Shown: in pieces, positions 8,233 through 16,996 of the stretch
Position numbering within the stretch: the stretch's first letter is position 1
Layout of the letters: each line of letters opens with the position of its first letter
Assembly (NCBI GenBank): GCA_904420075.1
Contig: CAJFTX010000008.1
Coordinates: 1-62,594, forward strand
Origin: an uncultured Clostridia bacterium
GTDB taxonomy: Bacteria > Bacillota > Clostridia > Oscillospirales > Feifaniaceae
Length of the DNA stretch: 62,594 nt
Direction of reading: 5' to 3'
The notes under the pieces: model-generated
Told to the model about the DNA's origin: nothing
Databases searched by the model: none
Seen by the model: only the letters and a program-made list of their open reading frames with translations
Made by a program: the position numbers and the translations under genes

Positions 8233-9057
8233 TCAGCCGATCTTCCGCTCCCGGAGCCGCATCTCAAGGCGCCGCACCGCCTCGGCGACCGCGCCCTCTT
8301 TGACGTCGCAGAGCACCCAGTCGCACACCTCCTTTACCGCGTAGGGCGCCGCGGCGACACAGGCGCCGATCCCCGCCTCACGCAGCATCTGAAGGTCGTT
8401 GTAGTAGTCCCCCACGGCGAGCACCCGCTCCATCGGGATGCCGAGGTGCGCCGCGAGCTGACGCAGACCCGCCGCCTTGTTGATCGAGGCGTCCAGCCCC
8501 TCGTAGTAGTGCGGCTCAGGGAACACAAAGTCAAACTGGTAGTGCGGCCGCTCCAGCACCCAGCGCTCCACCTCCAACAGCCGCTCGTGCGGCGCGAGCA
8601 GCATGATCTTCTGGTAGCCGGACGGCACCTCCTCCACCTCGCAGCGGACGGGGCGCAGGCGCTCCTTCCTGATATGCCGGTCGGTCGCCTCGGTCTCGTT
8701 TGTGAGGTAGACCTCCGCCCCCTTGAAGATCTCCATCCCCACATCGGGAAAATCGCGCTTCAACTCCGCCGCCATCCGCGCCGCGCTCTCCGGCATCTCG
8801 TTCGCCCAGAGCACCTCTTCCGTCTCAAAATCGTAGACGAGCGACCCGTTGCAGAGCACAAAGGGCGCATTGAAGCGCAGATGCTCGAGTTTTCCGCGCG
8901 CGCCCGGCAGCGAGCGGCCCGTCGCGAGGGCAAATCTCCCGCCCTCCGCCATAAAGTAGTCCACCGCCTCCAAATTCTGCGGAGGGATCACCTGCTCATA
9001 GTCGGCAAAGGTGCCGTCAAAATCGGAGACAAACAGATATCCATCAAAAATTCCCAT
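8233..9057 (-). CDS. HAD-superfamily (Cof-type) phosphatase
   Basis: A 274-residue Cof/YidA-type HAD hydrolase. Motif I is SDFDGTFAD at 11-19, with nucleophile Asp12 and acid Asp14. Motif II is ALATGRS. Motif III Lys lies in the ASINKAAGL region, and motif IV is GDYYND with the metal-binding Asp residues. The cap domain lies between about 85 and 185. Members dephosphorylate sugar phosphates, FMN or similar small molecules in the cytoplasm; the substrate cannot be told. The last codons lie at the edge of the gene-free region. An extended -10 (TGTTATAAT on minus, 9099-9104) lies upstream. Confidence 0.9.
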   Translation of the reverse strand: MGIFDGYLFVSDFDGTFADYEQVIPPQNLEAVDYFMAEGGRFALATGRSLPGARGKLEHLRFNAPFVLCNGSLVYDFETEEVLWANEMPESAARMAAELKRDFPDVGMEIFKGAEVYLTNETEATDRHIRKERLRPVRCEVEEVPSGYQKIMLLAPHERLLEVERWVLERPHYQFDFVFPEPHYYEGLDASINKAAGLRQLAAHLGIPMERVLAVGDYYNDLQMLREAGIGACVAAAPYAVKEVCDWVLCDVKEGAVAEAVRRLEMRLRERKIG

Positions 9058-9098
9058 CGAGTCCTCCCTCTCCCCGGTCTCCCGAAAATTACACCGCT

Positions 9099-9104
9099 AT
9101 TATA
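9099..9104 (-). promoter_or_regulatory. Extended -10 promoter for the HAD phosphatase
   Basis: The minus-strand TATAAT is preceded by TGT, giving an extended -10 box about 42 bases upstream of the start. No good -35 is visible. Confidence 0.5.
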
Positions 9105-9376
9105 ACACAAATCCCAACACCCCGGCGGAACGGGAGCGGCCGGAGCGCTCGGAGGCATTCTCCGGGACGGGTGAAGCAAGCACCCCCTCCGCCCGGCCGT
9201 CTCCAGGTCGTCCCACCCGACCGTCAGAGCGGAAAAGCGGAGTCGCTCCCGCCGCCGTACCCGAAGCAGCCGGAGCCTCCGTCCATCCTCCCCTCTGCGG
9301 GGGCGCAGAGACGCCGCAAAGCGGACAAATCTCCCCGTCACTCGGCGCGCTCTGATTTCGCTCCTATTATAGCACA
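9105..9376. other. Gene-free spacer between the HAD gene and thiT
   Basis: It is GC-rich without a supported open frame. A second minus-strand TATAAT (9366-9371, preceded by TGTGC) lies at the foot of the thiT terminator and could start a transcript through this spacer into the HAD gene. Confidence 0.4.
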
Positions 9377-9418
9377 GGGCGGGAGGGACTTTTCCACCGG
9401 AAAAAGTCCCTCCCGCCC
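9377..9418 (-). terminator. Terminator after thiT
   Basis: The stem is GC-rich and long (arms 9377-9395 and 9400-9418, the outer 12 bp perfect), just after the thiT stop on the minus strand. On the minus strand it is followed by TGTGCTATAAT rather than a T-run; the plus side has CTCTTTTTGG. Confidence 0.6.
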
Positions 9419-9443
9419 CGCTCTTTTTGGCAAAATAGATCAC

Positions 9444-9989
9444 TTACTTCAAATACCGCTTCAGCGCCGTCCCGCTGAGAAGCAGCGCCGCCACTGTGTG
9501 AGTCACCAGTTCCACCCCCATGTAGCCGCCGTTGTAGAGCAGCGAGTAGAGAAATGCGCTCTGCCCCTCCGGCGCGTACACGCTCCAGATGGTGACGCCG
9601 GTGATGTAGTGGCAGACAAAGCGCAAAAAGATGCCGAGCACCACCCCCGCGACAAAGCCCCAGCGCTTCCCGCGGAAGAGCGCCGCCGCCGCAAGCACCG
9701 TGAAGGCGAGCAGATAGTCAAACAGCACCGCACAGACGGTCGCCTGCCAGGAGATGCCGGCGATGGCCGACGTCCCCAGAATCAGCTGAATCAGTCCGTC
9801 GGCAAAGCCCGCGAGCAGCCCCCATTTCAGTCCGTGCCGGTAGGCGAACACCAGAATCGGCAGCATCGAGAGCGCCGTGATACTCCCGCCGTACGGCATG
9901 TCCAGCAGTTTGATCATCGACAGCACCGTCGCCAGCGCGATCATCACGCCGCCCTCCACCAGTATGCTCAGTCTTCTCTTTTTTTCCAT
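9444..9989 (-). CDS. thiT: ECF thiamine transporter, S component
   Basis: A 181-residue membrane protein with about six hydrophobic segments. It is the substrate-binding subunit of an energy-coupling-factor importer for thiamine and works with a shared EcfAA'T module encoded elsewhere. Family features are the N-terminal KKRRLSILVEGGVMIALATVLSM segment, seen here in part at 3-25, the DMPYGGSITALSMLPIL loop, and the thiamine-contacting YxTGVTIWSVYAPEG-like loop near 130-140. A TPP riboswitch directly upstream supports the assignment strongly. It stands alone in its transcription unit. Confidence 0.93.
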   Translation of the reverse strand: MEKKRRLSILVEGGVMIALATVLSMIKLLDMPYGGSITALSMLPILVFAYRHGLKWGLLAGFADGLIQLILGTSAIAGISWQATVCAVLFDYLLAFTVLAAAALFRGKRWGFVAGVVLGIFLRFVCHYITGVTIWSVYAPEGQSAFLYSLLYNGGYMGVELVTHTVAALLLSGTALKRYLK

Positions 9990-10030
9990 AGTCTCTCCCT
10001 TTCTTTTCGCGGCCCCCCAAACGCAAAATG

Positions 10031-10057
10031 CGCGCGGACAGAGCCCCTGTCCGCGCG
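10031..10057 (-). terminator. Expression-platform terminator of the TPP riboswitch
   Basis: A perfect 11-base-pair stem (10031-10041 with 10047-10057) is followed on the minus strand by CATTTTGCGTTTG. It lies between the TPP aptamer and the thiT start, where ligand binding would favour termination. Confidence 0.8.
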
Positions 10058-10065
10058 TTCTTCTT

Positions 10066-10142
10066 TCCTACGCCGGCATTACCCGGATCAGGTGTAAGGG
10101 TTCGGCTCTCGCCGTCTCAGCCGGTCTCCCAGCACCCCGCTC
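10066..10142 (-). ncRNA. TPP riboswitch (THI element)
   Basis: Read on the minus strand, the aptamer shows the hallmarks of the thi box: a GGGGTGC start, GGCTGAGA with a flanking stem, ACCCTTACACCTGATC, and the closing CCGGGTAATGCCGGCGTAGG (split here). TPP binding would close transcription into thiT through the hairpin at 10031-10057. It is known from the family that such elements control thiamine uptake and synthesis. Confidence 0.95.
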
Positions 10143-10155
10143 TATTTTCTATTTT

Positions 10156-10184
10156 ACTTAACCACATTCGACAAAAAATGTCAA
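10156..10184 (-). promoter_or_regulatory. Promoter for the TPP riboswitch-thiT unit
   Basis: On the minus strand TTGACA (10179-10184) is followed after 17 bases by TTAAGT (10156-10161), placing the transcript start just before the aptamer. Confidence 0.7.
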
Positions 10185-10240
10185 GCGATTTCTCCACCGG
10201 CGCCGTCCGGATTTTTCAACAGTCCCCCACAGTTTTTGAA

Positions 10241-10276
10241 AAAGCCGCACAGCTTCGCTGCCGTGCGGCTTTTTTA
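10241..10276. terminator. Bidirectional terminator
   Basis: The arms GCCGCAC and GTGCGGC (with flanking A and T runs on both sides) form a strong hairpin. On plus it ends in TTTTTTA, and on minus in TTTTTC. It may end the rluD transcript coming from the right. Confidence 0.7.
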
Positions 10277-10659
10277 TTCTCTCCCGAGCGGGGACTGAGG
10301 CGACCGCCACCCCGTAGTCCTCGACGGCTCGGCCGGCGCTCTCGCTCCGGCCGATATCCTCCCAGTCCGCTGCTCCGGACTCTACAGACAAGCCGCTCCT
10401 GCGACCGGCGCCCGCGGCTCACTGCTCTGATCTCCCCGGAGATGCCGCACCCGTCGTCCGGCCCGTATCTCCTCGCACCCGTTCATGCGAAAGATGTCAA
10501 AAGCTCACGGCGTGACCACGGCGGGGTAAAACAGCTCCGGGACTCCGCACCTCGAGCCCCTGTTTTGCAGCCCGTAGCCGCCCGCCCGGCGATCAGGCGA
10601 GATTCTAAGCCGCCTCATCCCAACAAAAGCCGCGCTCGACAGGTCAGAAGGTTCCGCTC
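10277..10659. other. Gene-free stretch downstream of rluD
   Basis: No open frame with a ribosome site or family character is seen on either strand in this GC-rich stretch. Confidence 0.5.
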
Positions 10660-11556
10660 TCAGTTTTGCCGCATCCGGCGCAGCTTCTCCAGATAGGCCG
10701 CAAAGTAGTCGGGCAGCGGCGCCTCAAAGTGCAGCTCCTCCCCCGTGACCGGGTGCTGAAAACCGAGCTTCGCCGCGTGGAGGCACTGCCCGACAAGCCC
10801 CGGCACCGGTTTTTTCGGGCCGTATACCGTATCCCCCGCAACCGGGTGGCCGACATAGGCCGCGTGCACCCGGATCTGGTGGGTCCGCCCGGTCGTGAGC
10901 CGCGCGCGCACATAGGCGTGCCCCGGCAGCTCCTCGAGCACCGCAAAGTGGGTCACCGCCGCCTTGGAATTCTTCTCGGTCACCGCCATCTTCTTGCGGT
11001 CGCGCACGCTCCGCCCGATCGGCGCGTCCACTGTGAACTCCGTCTCCCGCGGGTGCCCCAGCAGCACTGCGCGGTACTCCCGTTCGAAGTCGTGCACCTT
11101 GATCATCTCCGCGAGGCCCGTGTGCGCCCGGTCGCACTTCGCGACGGCCAGCAGGCCGCTCGTGTCCTTGTCGATCCGGTGAACGATGCCGGGGCGCAGC
11201 ACCCCGCCGATCCCCGAGAGCCGCCCCCCGCAGTGGTGGAGCAGAGCGTTGACGAGCGTCCCCGTCTCATTCCCCGGCGCGGGGTGTACCACCATCCCCT
11301 TCGGCTTGTTTACGACCAGCAGCCACTCGTCCTCATACACGATCTCGACCGGAATATCCTCCGGCAGGGCCTCCGGCTCCCTCGCCTCCGGCAGGGTGAT
11401 CGAAACTTCGTCCCCCGCGCGCAGCTTGTAGTTCTTCTCCCGGGGCACGCCGCAGACGAGCACCTGTCCCTCGGTGATCAGCTGCTGCGCCCGGCTGCGG
11501 GAGAGCCCCGTCTCCTCCGCGACATAGAGATCGAGCCGCTTCCCCGCCTCAGGCAT
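10660..11556 (-). CDS. rluD: RluD-family 23S rRNA pseudouridine synthase
   Basis: A 298-residue enzyme. Residues about 5-65 form an S4 RNA-binding domain (LDLYVAEETGLSRSRAQQLI), followed by the pseudouridine synthase domain. The catalytic motif is GIVHRIDKDTSGLL with the nucleophilic Asp, and LTTGRTHQIRVH is the second conserved motif. The start at 11556 has a GGGAGAGGAAAAAAC site and overlaps lspA by 8 nt. The lspA-rluD pair is a common Firmicute arrangement (ylyB type). It most likely modifies large-subunit rRNA; the exact site is not certain, since RluA, RluC and RluD paralogues look alike. Confidence 0.9.
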   Translation of the reverse strand: MPEAGKRLDLYVAEETGLSRSRAQQLITEGQVLVCGVPREKNYKLRAGDEVSITLPEAREPEALPEDIPVEIVYEDEWLLVVNKPKGMVVHPAPGNETGTLVNALLHHCGGRLSGIGGVLRPGIVHRIDKDTSGLLAVAKCDRAHTGLAEMIKVHDFEREYRAVLLGHPRETEFTVDAPIGRSVRDRKKMAVTEKNSKAAVTHFAVLEELPGHAYVRARLTTGRTHQIRVHAAYVGHPVAGDTVYGPKKPVPGLVGQCLHAAKLGFQHPVTGEELHFEAPLPDYFAAYLEKLRRMRQN

Positions 11557-12001
11557 GTTTTTTCCTCTCCCACACAAGAGCGGACACCCCCAGCAGAATC
11601 GCCCCGCAGACCACCAGCACATCCGCAAAGTTGAACACGGCGAAGTGGATCAGCCGCACGTCCACATAGTCCACCACAAAGCCGCGCGCCAACCGGTCGT
11701 AGAGATTGCCGATCCCCCCGGCGCAGATCAGCGAGAGCGAGACGCAGAGGAGCTTCCCGCGATCCTTGCCGAACAGAATCAAATAGAGCATCACGCAGAT
11801 CGCCACCGCCGTCACCACCGCGATCAGCTCGGTGTGCCCCCGCAGCAGGCTGAACGCCGCCCCCGTGTTCTCCCGGTAGGTGAGATGCAGCACCCCCTCG
11901 ATCAGCGGCACGCTCCCCACCGGCTGCAAAAAGGCGATCGCCAGCGTCTTCAGGGCCAGGTCGACAAGGACCAGTCCCACAATCAGCACAAGATAGAGCA
12001 T
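11549..12001 (-). CDS. lspA: Lipoprotein signal peptidase II
   Basis: A 150-residue, four-helix membrane aspartic protease that cleaves the signal peptide of prolipoproteins at the lipobox. The conserved motifs are all present: YRENTGAAFSLL, the catalytic Asp motif GGIGNLYDRL, and the second Asp motif VFNFADVLV. Its likely clients in this window include the solute-binding protein, the GerMN lipoprotein and the bactofilin-like lipoprotein. It overlaps rluD by 8 nt. Upstream, a GC-rich hairpin at 12022-12045 separates it from ileS, but it has no minus-strand T-run, so read-through is likely. Confidence 0.95.
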   Translation of the reverse strand: MLYLVLIVGLVLVDLALKTLAIAFLQPVGSVPLIEGVLHLTYRENTGAAFSLLRGHTELIAVVTAVAICVMLYLILFGKDRGKLLCVSLSLICAGGIGNLYDRLARGFVVDYVDVRLIHFAVFNFADVLVVCGAILLGVSALVWERKKHA

Positions 12002-12259
12002 ATCTCTCTCCTCAAAGCGCCGCCGCCGGACTCTCGCCCGGCGGCATCAGTATTTTTCGTTTTCCCTCAGCGGCGTCCCGGCGCGCAAAAGCCGCATCGG
12101 CTTCTCCGCAGCCCGGGCACAGAGCCGAAACCCGCCGCAGCGCAGGCCGGGACATCTGTCACATCATCCCCTGTCACGCCGGACGCCGCAAAGCGCCCCC
12201 GGCAGGCCGGCTGCGCCGGGCATGCCGCCCGCAGGACGCGTGGCTCTCGCTCTGAGCTC

Positions 12260-15061
12260 CTACCGGCCGCTCACGACCTCCGCGCAGCGCGCGCAGAGCT
12301 CCGGATGCGCACCGTCGCTCCCGACGTCGCCGGTGTGCCGCCAGCAGCGGGGGCACTTCTCCTCCCCGCTCATCGTCACCCGGACGGTGACGCCCGGGAA
12401 GTTCTCCCCTGCGACGCCCTCTCCGGCGCCCTCCACCGCCTCCACAGAGGAGACGATAAACAGCTCGGCGAGATTTGCGTCTCTGATCTGCTGGAACGCC
12501 TTCCATCCCGCCTCGTCAAAGAAGAGGGTGAGCGCCGCGTCGGTCGACTTTTTGACCTCTTTGGCCGCTCTGGACTGCTCCAGCGCCTTGTTGACGTCGC
12601 CGCGCAGCGCGAGCAGCTTCTCCCACCGGGCGCTCTCCTCCTCCGAGAGGGCGAGCGTCTCGTCCGCCTGCGGCATCTCGTTTAGCAGCACGCTCAGGGT
12701 GTCGTCCCCCGCGAGGTGAGGCATCGCGGCCCAGATCTCCTCCGAGGTGAAGGCGAGGATCGGCGCGATCAGCTTTACGAGCGCGTCCAGAATCTGGTAG
12801 ATGGTCGACTGCGCCATCCGCCGGTCCGCCTCCGCGCCGCAGTAGAGCCGGTCCTTGATAATATCGAGATAGAAGTTCGACATGTCCACCACGCAGAAGT
12901 TGTAGAGGCTGCGGTAGACGGTGTGGAACTCGTAGTTGTCATACGCCTCGCGGCATTTGGCGACAAGCCCGTTCATGCTCGCGAGCGCCCACCGGTCGAG
13001 CTCGGTGCGCTCCTTTTCCGGCACCATGTCGGTGTTCGGGTCGAACCCGTCGAGATTGCCGAGGATATAGCGGGCGGTGTTGCGCACCTTGAGATAGGTG
13101 TCGGACAGCTGCTTTAGGATCGACTTCGAGAGCCGCATGTCCTGGGTGTACTCCGCGGAGGAGACCCAGAGCCGGAAGATGTCCGCGCCGTACTCCTTGA
13201 TGGTGTCCTGCGGGCTGATGGCGTTGCCGAGGCTCTTGTGCATCACCTTGCCCTCGCCGTCCACCGTCCAGCCGTGGGTGACGATCTCCCGATAGGGCGC
13301 CACATCGTTACAGGCGATCGAGGTCAGCATCGACGACTGGAACCAGCCGCGGTACTGGTCGCCCCCCTCCAGATAGAGATCGGCCGGATACCGGAGCTCG
13401 GGTCGCGCCTCGCAGACCGCCTTCCAGGTCGAACCGGAGTCGAACCACACGTCGAGGATGTCCTTCTCCTTGCGGAAGTGGGTGCAGCCGCACGCGCACT
13501 TCGCGCCCTCGGGCAGCAGCTCCTCCACTTCTCTCGCCCACCAGGCGTTCGAGCCCTCCTTCTCAAAGGCGGCCGCCACCTTTGCGATCGACTCCTCGGT
13601 GCAGTAGGGTTTGCCGCACTCCTCGCAGAAGAAGATCGGAATCGGCACACCCCAGGTGCGCTGACGGGAGATGCACCAGTCGGACCGCTCCTCGATCATC
13701 GAGATCATCCGCTCCTTGCCCCACTCGGGCTTCCAGCGGATTCCCTCGCAGGCCTTCACCGCCTCGTCCTTGATCGCGTCGACCGACGCGAACCACTGCT
13801 GGGTCGCCCGGAAGATGACCGGGTGCTTGCACCGCCAGCAGTGCGGATAGCTGTGCACGATGTCCTTCGAGGAGAGCAGCGCGCCGCTCTTTTTGAGGTC
13901 CTCAAAGATGACCGGGTGCGCCTTCTGGACGTGCAGCCCCTGATAGGGTCCCGCGTACTCGTTTAAGAATCCCTTGGCGTCCACCGACACCTCCATGGTG
14001 ATGTCGGTCGGGATCTCTTTATATTTCTGGCAGACATAGAAGTCATCGAGGCCGAAGGACGGCGCGGTGTGGACGCAGCCGGAGCCCGCCTCCAGTGTGA
14101 CATGATCGCCGAGAATCAGAAGCGAATCCCGGTCCATAAACGGGTGATAGGCGGTCATATACTCAAACTCGCTGCCGAGTAAGGTGCCCACCGTCTCATA
14201 TTCCGAGATCCCGCTCTCCTCCATCACGCTCTTCACAAGCTCGGTCGCCATGATGAGGATGTCGCCCCCCGCGACCTTCACAAGCGAGTACTCAAGCCCC
14301 GGGTTGAGACAGATCGCCATATTCCCGGGCAGGGTCCAGGTGGTGGTGGTCCAGATGACAAAGTACATCCGCCCGGTGTCGCCGAACTGCCCGAGCTTGC
14401 CCTTATCGTCGTGGAGCTTGAACTTGACAAAGATGGTGGTGACCGGATCGTCCGCGTACTCCACCTCCGCCTCCGCGAGCGCCGTCTCGCAGGTCGGGCA
14501 CCAGTAGGTCGGCTTCAGGCCCTGGTAGATGAGCCCCCGCTGCGCCATCGCGCCGAACACCTTCACCTGGCTCGCCTCAAAGGCGGGGTCGAGGGTGATA
14601 TAGGGGTGATCCCAGTCGCCGATGATCCCGAGCCGCTTGAAGTCCTCCCGCTGGCGATCCACCTGCTCCAGCGCAAACGTCCGGCACTTGTCCCGGAACT
14701 CGGGCACCGGCATCTCGTTTCGCTTGACTCCCTGCTTCTGAATGGCGGTCTCAATCGGCATGCCATGGGTGTCCCAGCCCGGGATATAGGGCGCCTGGTA
14801 GCCGGTCATGTTCCGGTGCCGGATAATGATATCCTTCAGCGTCTTGTTCATCGCGGTGCCGATGTGGATGTTGCCGTTGGCGTAGGGCGGGCCGTCGTGC
14901 AGAATATAGCGCGGCTTGTCCGCGTTCTTCTCCATCAGCTTCCCGTAAATATCCTTCTTCTGGAACTCCGCCAGCATGCCCGGCTCCCGCTGGGCGAGGG
15001 ATGCCCGCATCGGAAAGTCCGTCTTGGGCAGATGGATGGTCTTGTTGTAATCCTCAGACAT
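12260..15061 (-). CDS. ileS: Isoleucyl-tRNA synthetase
   Basis: A 933-residue class I synthetase charging tRNA-Ile. The HIGH motif is HIGT at 66-69 within PYANGNIHIGTAMNK. The editing domain spans about 200-400 with TTTTWTLPGN. The KMSKS loop reads VMHKSLGN around 606-613, a variant in which the first Lys-Met is Val-Met and Ser is His. A C-terminal zinc-binding region has CPRCWRH and CARC. The start at 15061 is chosen over an in-frame TTG at 15070 because AAGGAG lies 10 bases upstream of the ATG. It follows divIVA closely, and no T-box leader is present. Confidence 0.96.
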   Translation of the reverse strand: MSEDYNKTIHLPKTDFPMRASLAQREPGMLAEFQKKDIYGKLMEKNADKPRYILHDGPPYANGNIHIGTAMNKTLKDIIIRHRNMTGYQAPYIPGWDTHGMPIETAIQKQGVKRNEMPVPEFRDKCRTFALEQVDRQREDFKRLGIIGDWDHPYITLDPAFEASQVKVFGAMAQRGLIYQGLKPTYWCPTCETALAEAEVEYADDPVTTIFVKFKLHDDKGKLGQFGDTGRMYFVIWTTTTWTLPGNMAICLNPGLEYSLVKVAGGDILIMATELVKSVMEESGISEYETVGTLLGSEFEYMTAYHPFMDRDSLLILGDHVTLEAGSGCVHTAPSFGLDDFYVCQKYKEIPTDITMEVSVDAKGFLNEYAGPYQGLHVQKAHPVIFEDLKKSGALLSSKDIVHSYPHCWRCKHPVIFRATQQWFASVDAIKDEAVKACEGIRWKPEWGKERMISMIEERSDWCISRQRTWGVPIPIFFCEECGKPYCTEESIAKVAAAFEKEGSNAWWAREVEELLPEGAKCACGCTHFRKEKDILDVWFDSGSTWKAVCEARPELRYPADLYLEGGDQYRGWFQSSMLTSIACNDVAPYREIVTHGWTVDGEGKVMHKSLGNAISPQDTIKEYGADIFRLWVSSAEYTQDMRLSKSILKQLSDTYLKVRNTARYILGNLDGFDPNTDMVPEKERTELDRWALASMNGLVAKCREAYDNYEFHTVYRSLYNFCVVDMSNFYLDIIKDRLYCGAEADRRMAQSTIYQILDALVKLIAPILAFTSEEIWAAMPHLAGDDTLSVLLNEMPQADETLALSEEESARWEKLLALRGDVNKALEQSRAAKEVKKSTDAALTLFFDEAGWKAFQQIRDANLAELFIVSSVEAVEGAGEGVAGENFPGVTVRVTMSGEEKCPRCWRHTGDVGSDGAHPELCARCAEVVSGR

Positions 15062-15112
15062 CGTTTTCAAACTCCTTATACTCTCTATCCTTCCAAAAGG
15101 GCACAGCCCTCT

Positions 15113-15949
15113 CTAGTCCTCTTCACGGCGCCGGCCGAAGATGCTGCGGCGCTTACCGCGGGGCCTCTCCTCCTCGGAGAGATCGTAGCCCGGGCCGAAG
15201 CGCAGCTCCTCGCCGGAGGCGAGCTCCTCGTCCTCCTCGCCCACGACGCCTTTGCTCACAATCGGCTCCTCCGGCTGCCGCCGGAATTCCACCGTGTCGT
15301 CGCCTCCCGCGAGGAGATCGGGGATCTCCTTCTCCGCGACCGGCTCCGGCTTCCACTCCGGCTCGGGAACCTCCGCGGTCTCCGGAACTGTCTCCGCCGT
15401 CTCGCTCACCGGCTCCGCCGCCGTCTCCGGCGCCTCGGGCTCCTGCGGCCCCTCCGCCAGACGGACCGCGTCCTCCATCGTCTCCGGGTAGTCCGACTCG
15501 TCCTCAAAAGCGGGCAGATCCTTGATCTGCTCCAGATGTCTCCGGTAGGTCCCCATCAGCTGCTCGCGGAAGTCGCTGATCTCCCGGCGGAGCCGGTTGT
15601 ACTCAAACCGCTGTGCGTCCACCGTATGCTTGCAGGCGGCGACAATCCGTTCGCTCTTCAGCTCCGCCTCGCGCAGCATCCGGTCGGCCTTCCGCTGCGC
15701 GTCCTTCGAGACCGAGTCCGCCATCTTCTGCGCATTCACAATCGCGCTCTTGAGCGACTCCTCGTCCTCGCGGTATCCCTCGATCTTCTCCAGCAGAAAA
15801 TCGATCTTCTTCTGCAGCTCCGCGTTGTCGTTATAGAGCTTCTCATAGCTCTCGCCGACCTCGTCCAAAAAGTCGTCCACCTCGGTGATGTTATAGCCCT
15901 TGAGCGAGGTGCCAAAACAGTAGTCCTTCAGTTCCTTCGGAGTCATCAT
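15113..15949 (-). CDS. divIVA: DivIVA-domain cell division protein
   Basis: A 278-residue coiled-coil protein. The N-terminal DivIVA lipid-binding domain is clear (MTPKELKDYCFGTSLKGYN, then EVDDFLDEV), followed by a long coiled coil at about 30-150. The C-terminal third is Glu/Pro-rich, low in complexity and ends in Arg-rich RGKRRSIFGRRREED. DivIVA marks negatively curved membrane at poles and septa and recruits partner proteins. It lies in the canonical sepF-yggT-ylmH-divIVA-ileS order. The acidic tail is longer than the about 165 residues of Bacillus subtilis DivIVA. Confidence 0.93.
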   Translation of the reverse strand: MMTPKELKDYCFGTSLKGYNITEVDDFLDEVGESYEKLYNDNAELQKKIDFLLEKIEGYREDEESLKSAIVNAQKMADSVSKDAQRKADRMLREAELKSERIVAACKHTVDAQRFEYNRLRREISDFREQLMGTYRRHLEQIKDLPAFEDESDYPETMEDAVRLAEGPQEPEAPETAAEPVSETAETVPETAEVPEPEWKPEPVAEKEIPDLLAGGDDTVEFRRQPEEPIVSKGVVGEEDEELASGEELRFGPGYDLSEEERPRGKRRSIFGRRREED

Positions 15950-15970
15950 AAAGCTCTCTCCCCACTTTCC

Positions 15971-16708
15971 TCAAATATACTTCTCGTAGCGGATCACGAC
16001 ATTTCCCTTCTTTGTCCGGCCCGCGAGATCGCAGATGCGAAACTTTCCCACGCCGCGGATCGAGACGACGTCCCCCTCCGCAACCCGCGCGGACGGCTCC
16101 GCCTCCGCCGCATTCAAAAGGGCAAGCCCCCGCCCGATCAGCTCGGACGCCTTTCCCCGGGCTTTTCCCGCAAATTCCGACACGGCGCAGTCAAACCGCT
16201 CGGAGGCGATCACTCCGCAGCGCTCCTCCACCTGCGCCGTCCAGTCGATCTCCGGGAGGGACGGCAGCAGCTCCGCGCGCACGCCGTCCCCGCCGACCTT
16301 CGAGAGGTTCTCGCAGACGAAGGGCGCGACCGCAGCGCAGACAAAGAGGGTCGCCCCCGCCGAATCCACCAGAATATCGCCGAGCTTCTCCCGCTTGATC
16401 CCGAGCGACATCAGCGTCCCCAGATAGTCCCGGTGGGAGAGCTCCCGATACCCCCCGGCGGCGACACGCACCGCCCGGAGCGGATAGCTCCCCTCCGGCA
16501 CCGGAAAGGGCGAGATACAGAGCATCACCCGCTCCGCCCGCGGGAATCCGCCGAAAAAGACGCCGTCCGGCCCCGCCGCCTCGCGCGCGACTTTCTGTCC
16601 GCGCAGATCGAGAAAGTCGGAAAAAGCAGGCCGCCCCCGCCGCTCGGCCTGCGCGCGCAGATCCGCAATCCGCGCCCGGAGCAGCTGCTCCTCTTTTACA
16701 GAATCCAT
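15971..16708 (-). CDS. ylmH: YlmH-type S4 RNA-binding protein
   Basis: A 245-residue protein of the YlmH family, which in Bacillus acts with ribosome-associated quality control by binding stalled 50S subunits. The C-terminal S4 domain covers about 175-245, including SELIGRGLALLN and EGDVVSIRGVGKFRI. The N-terminal half has the family PFPVPEGSYPL segment. It overlaps yggT by 13 nt and precedes divIVA. Confidence 0.88.
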   Translation of the reverse strand: MDSVKEEQLLRARIADLRAQAERRGRPAFSDFLDLRGQKVAREAAGPDGVFFGGFPRAERVMLCISPFPVPEGSYPLRAVRVAAGGYRELSHRDYLGTLMSLGIKREKLGDILVDSAGATLFVCAAVAPFVCENLSKVGGDGVRAELLPSLPEIDWTAQVEERCGVIASERFDCAVSEFAGKARGKASELIGRGLALLNAAEAEPSARVAEGDVVSIRGVGKFRICDLAGRTKKGNVVIRYEKYI

Positions 16709-16992
16709 GGGATTAAAATCATATAGAACAGCCTGCCGATCAGCTCCAGCGCGACAATCGCCGCCAGAAAGGAGAGGTCGATCGGACAGCTGCGCACAAA
16801 CGCAAACCGGTTTAAAAGCCTGCGGAAGGGGTTGATCAGCGGCTCGGTCAGGCTGTAAACCGCCCGGTAGATCCCCGAGAGGGCGGGCGGCACCGGAATC
16901 CAGGAGAATACGGCCCGCACGAGCATCAGAAATTCAATGATGCGCAGAAGCAGGCTCACTATGGAATAGATCAGATATGCAACGTTTCCCAT
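16696..16992 (-). CDS. yggT: YggT/YlmG family membrane protein
   Basis: A 98-residue protein with two hydrophobic hairpin segments (about 5-30 and 65-95) and the family motif RAVFSWIPVP followed by LTEPLINPFRRLL. YggT proteins are linked to septum placement and osmotic stress. It sits between sepF and ylmH, as in other Firmicutes. Confidence 0.9.
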   Translation of the reverse strand: MGNVAYLIYSIVSLLLRIIEFLMLVRAVFSWIPVPPALSGIYRAVYSLTEPLINPFRRLLNRFAFVRSCPIDLSFLAAIVALELIGRLFYMILIPWIL

Positions 16993-16996
16993 ACGC

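Noticed and set aside
9366-9371. Second TATAAT upstream of the HAD gene
   Set aside because: It sits at the foot of a terminator with no -35 and no gene directly after it; it may be a chance match.
10277-10659. A small RNA or gene between the bidirectional terminator and rluD
   Set aside because: No promoter, conserved RNA motif or supported frame could be found.
12022-12045. GC-rich hairpin between ileS and lspA as a terminator of ileS
   Set aside because: On the minus strand it is followed by GGCGCTTTGAG and not by a T-run, so read-through into lspA is more likely.
14411-16726. Plus-strand open frame of 771 codons
   Set aside because: It runs antisense to ileS, divIVA and ylmH, has no ribosome site and shows no family motifs.
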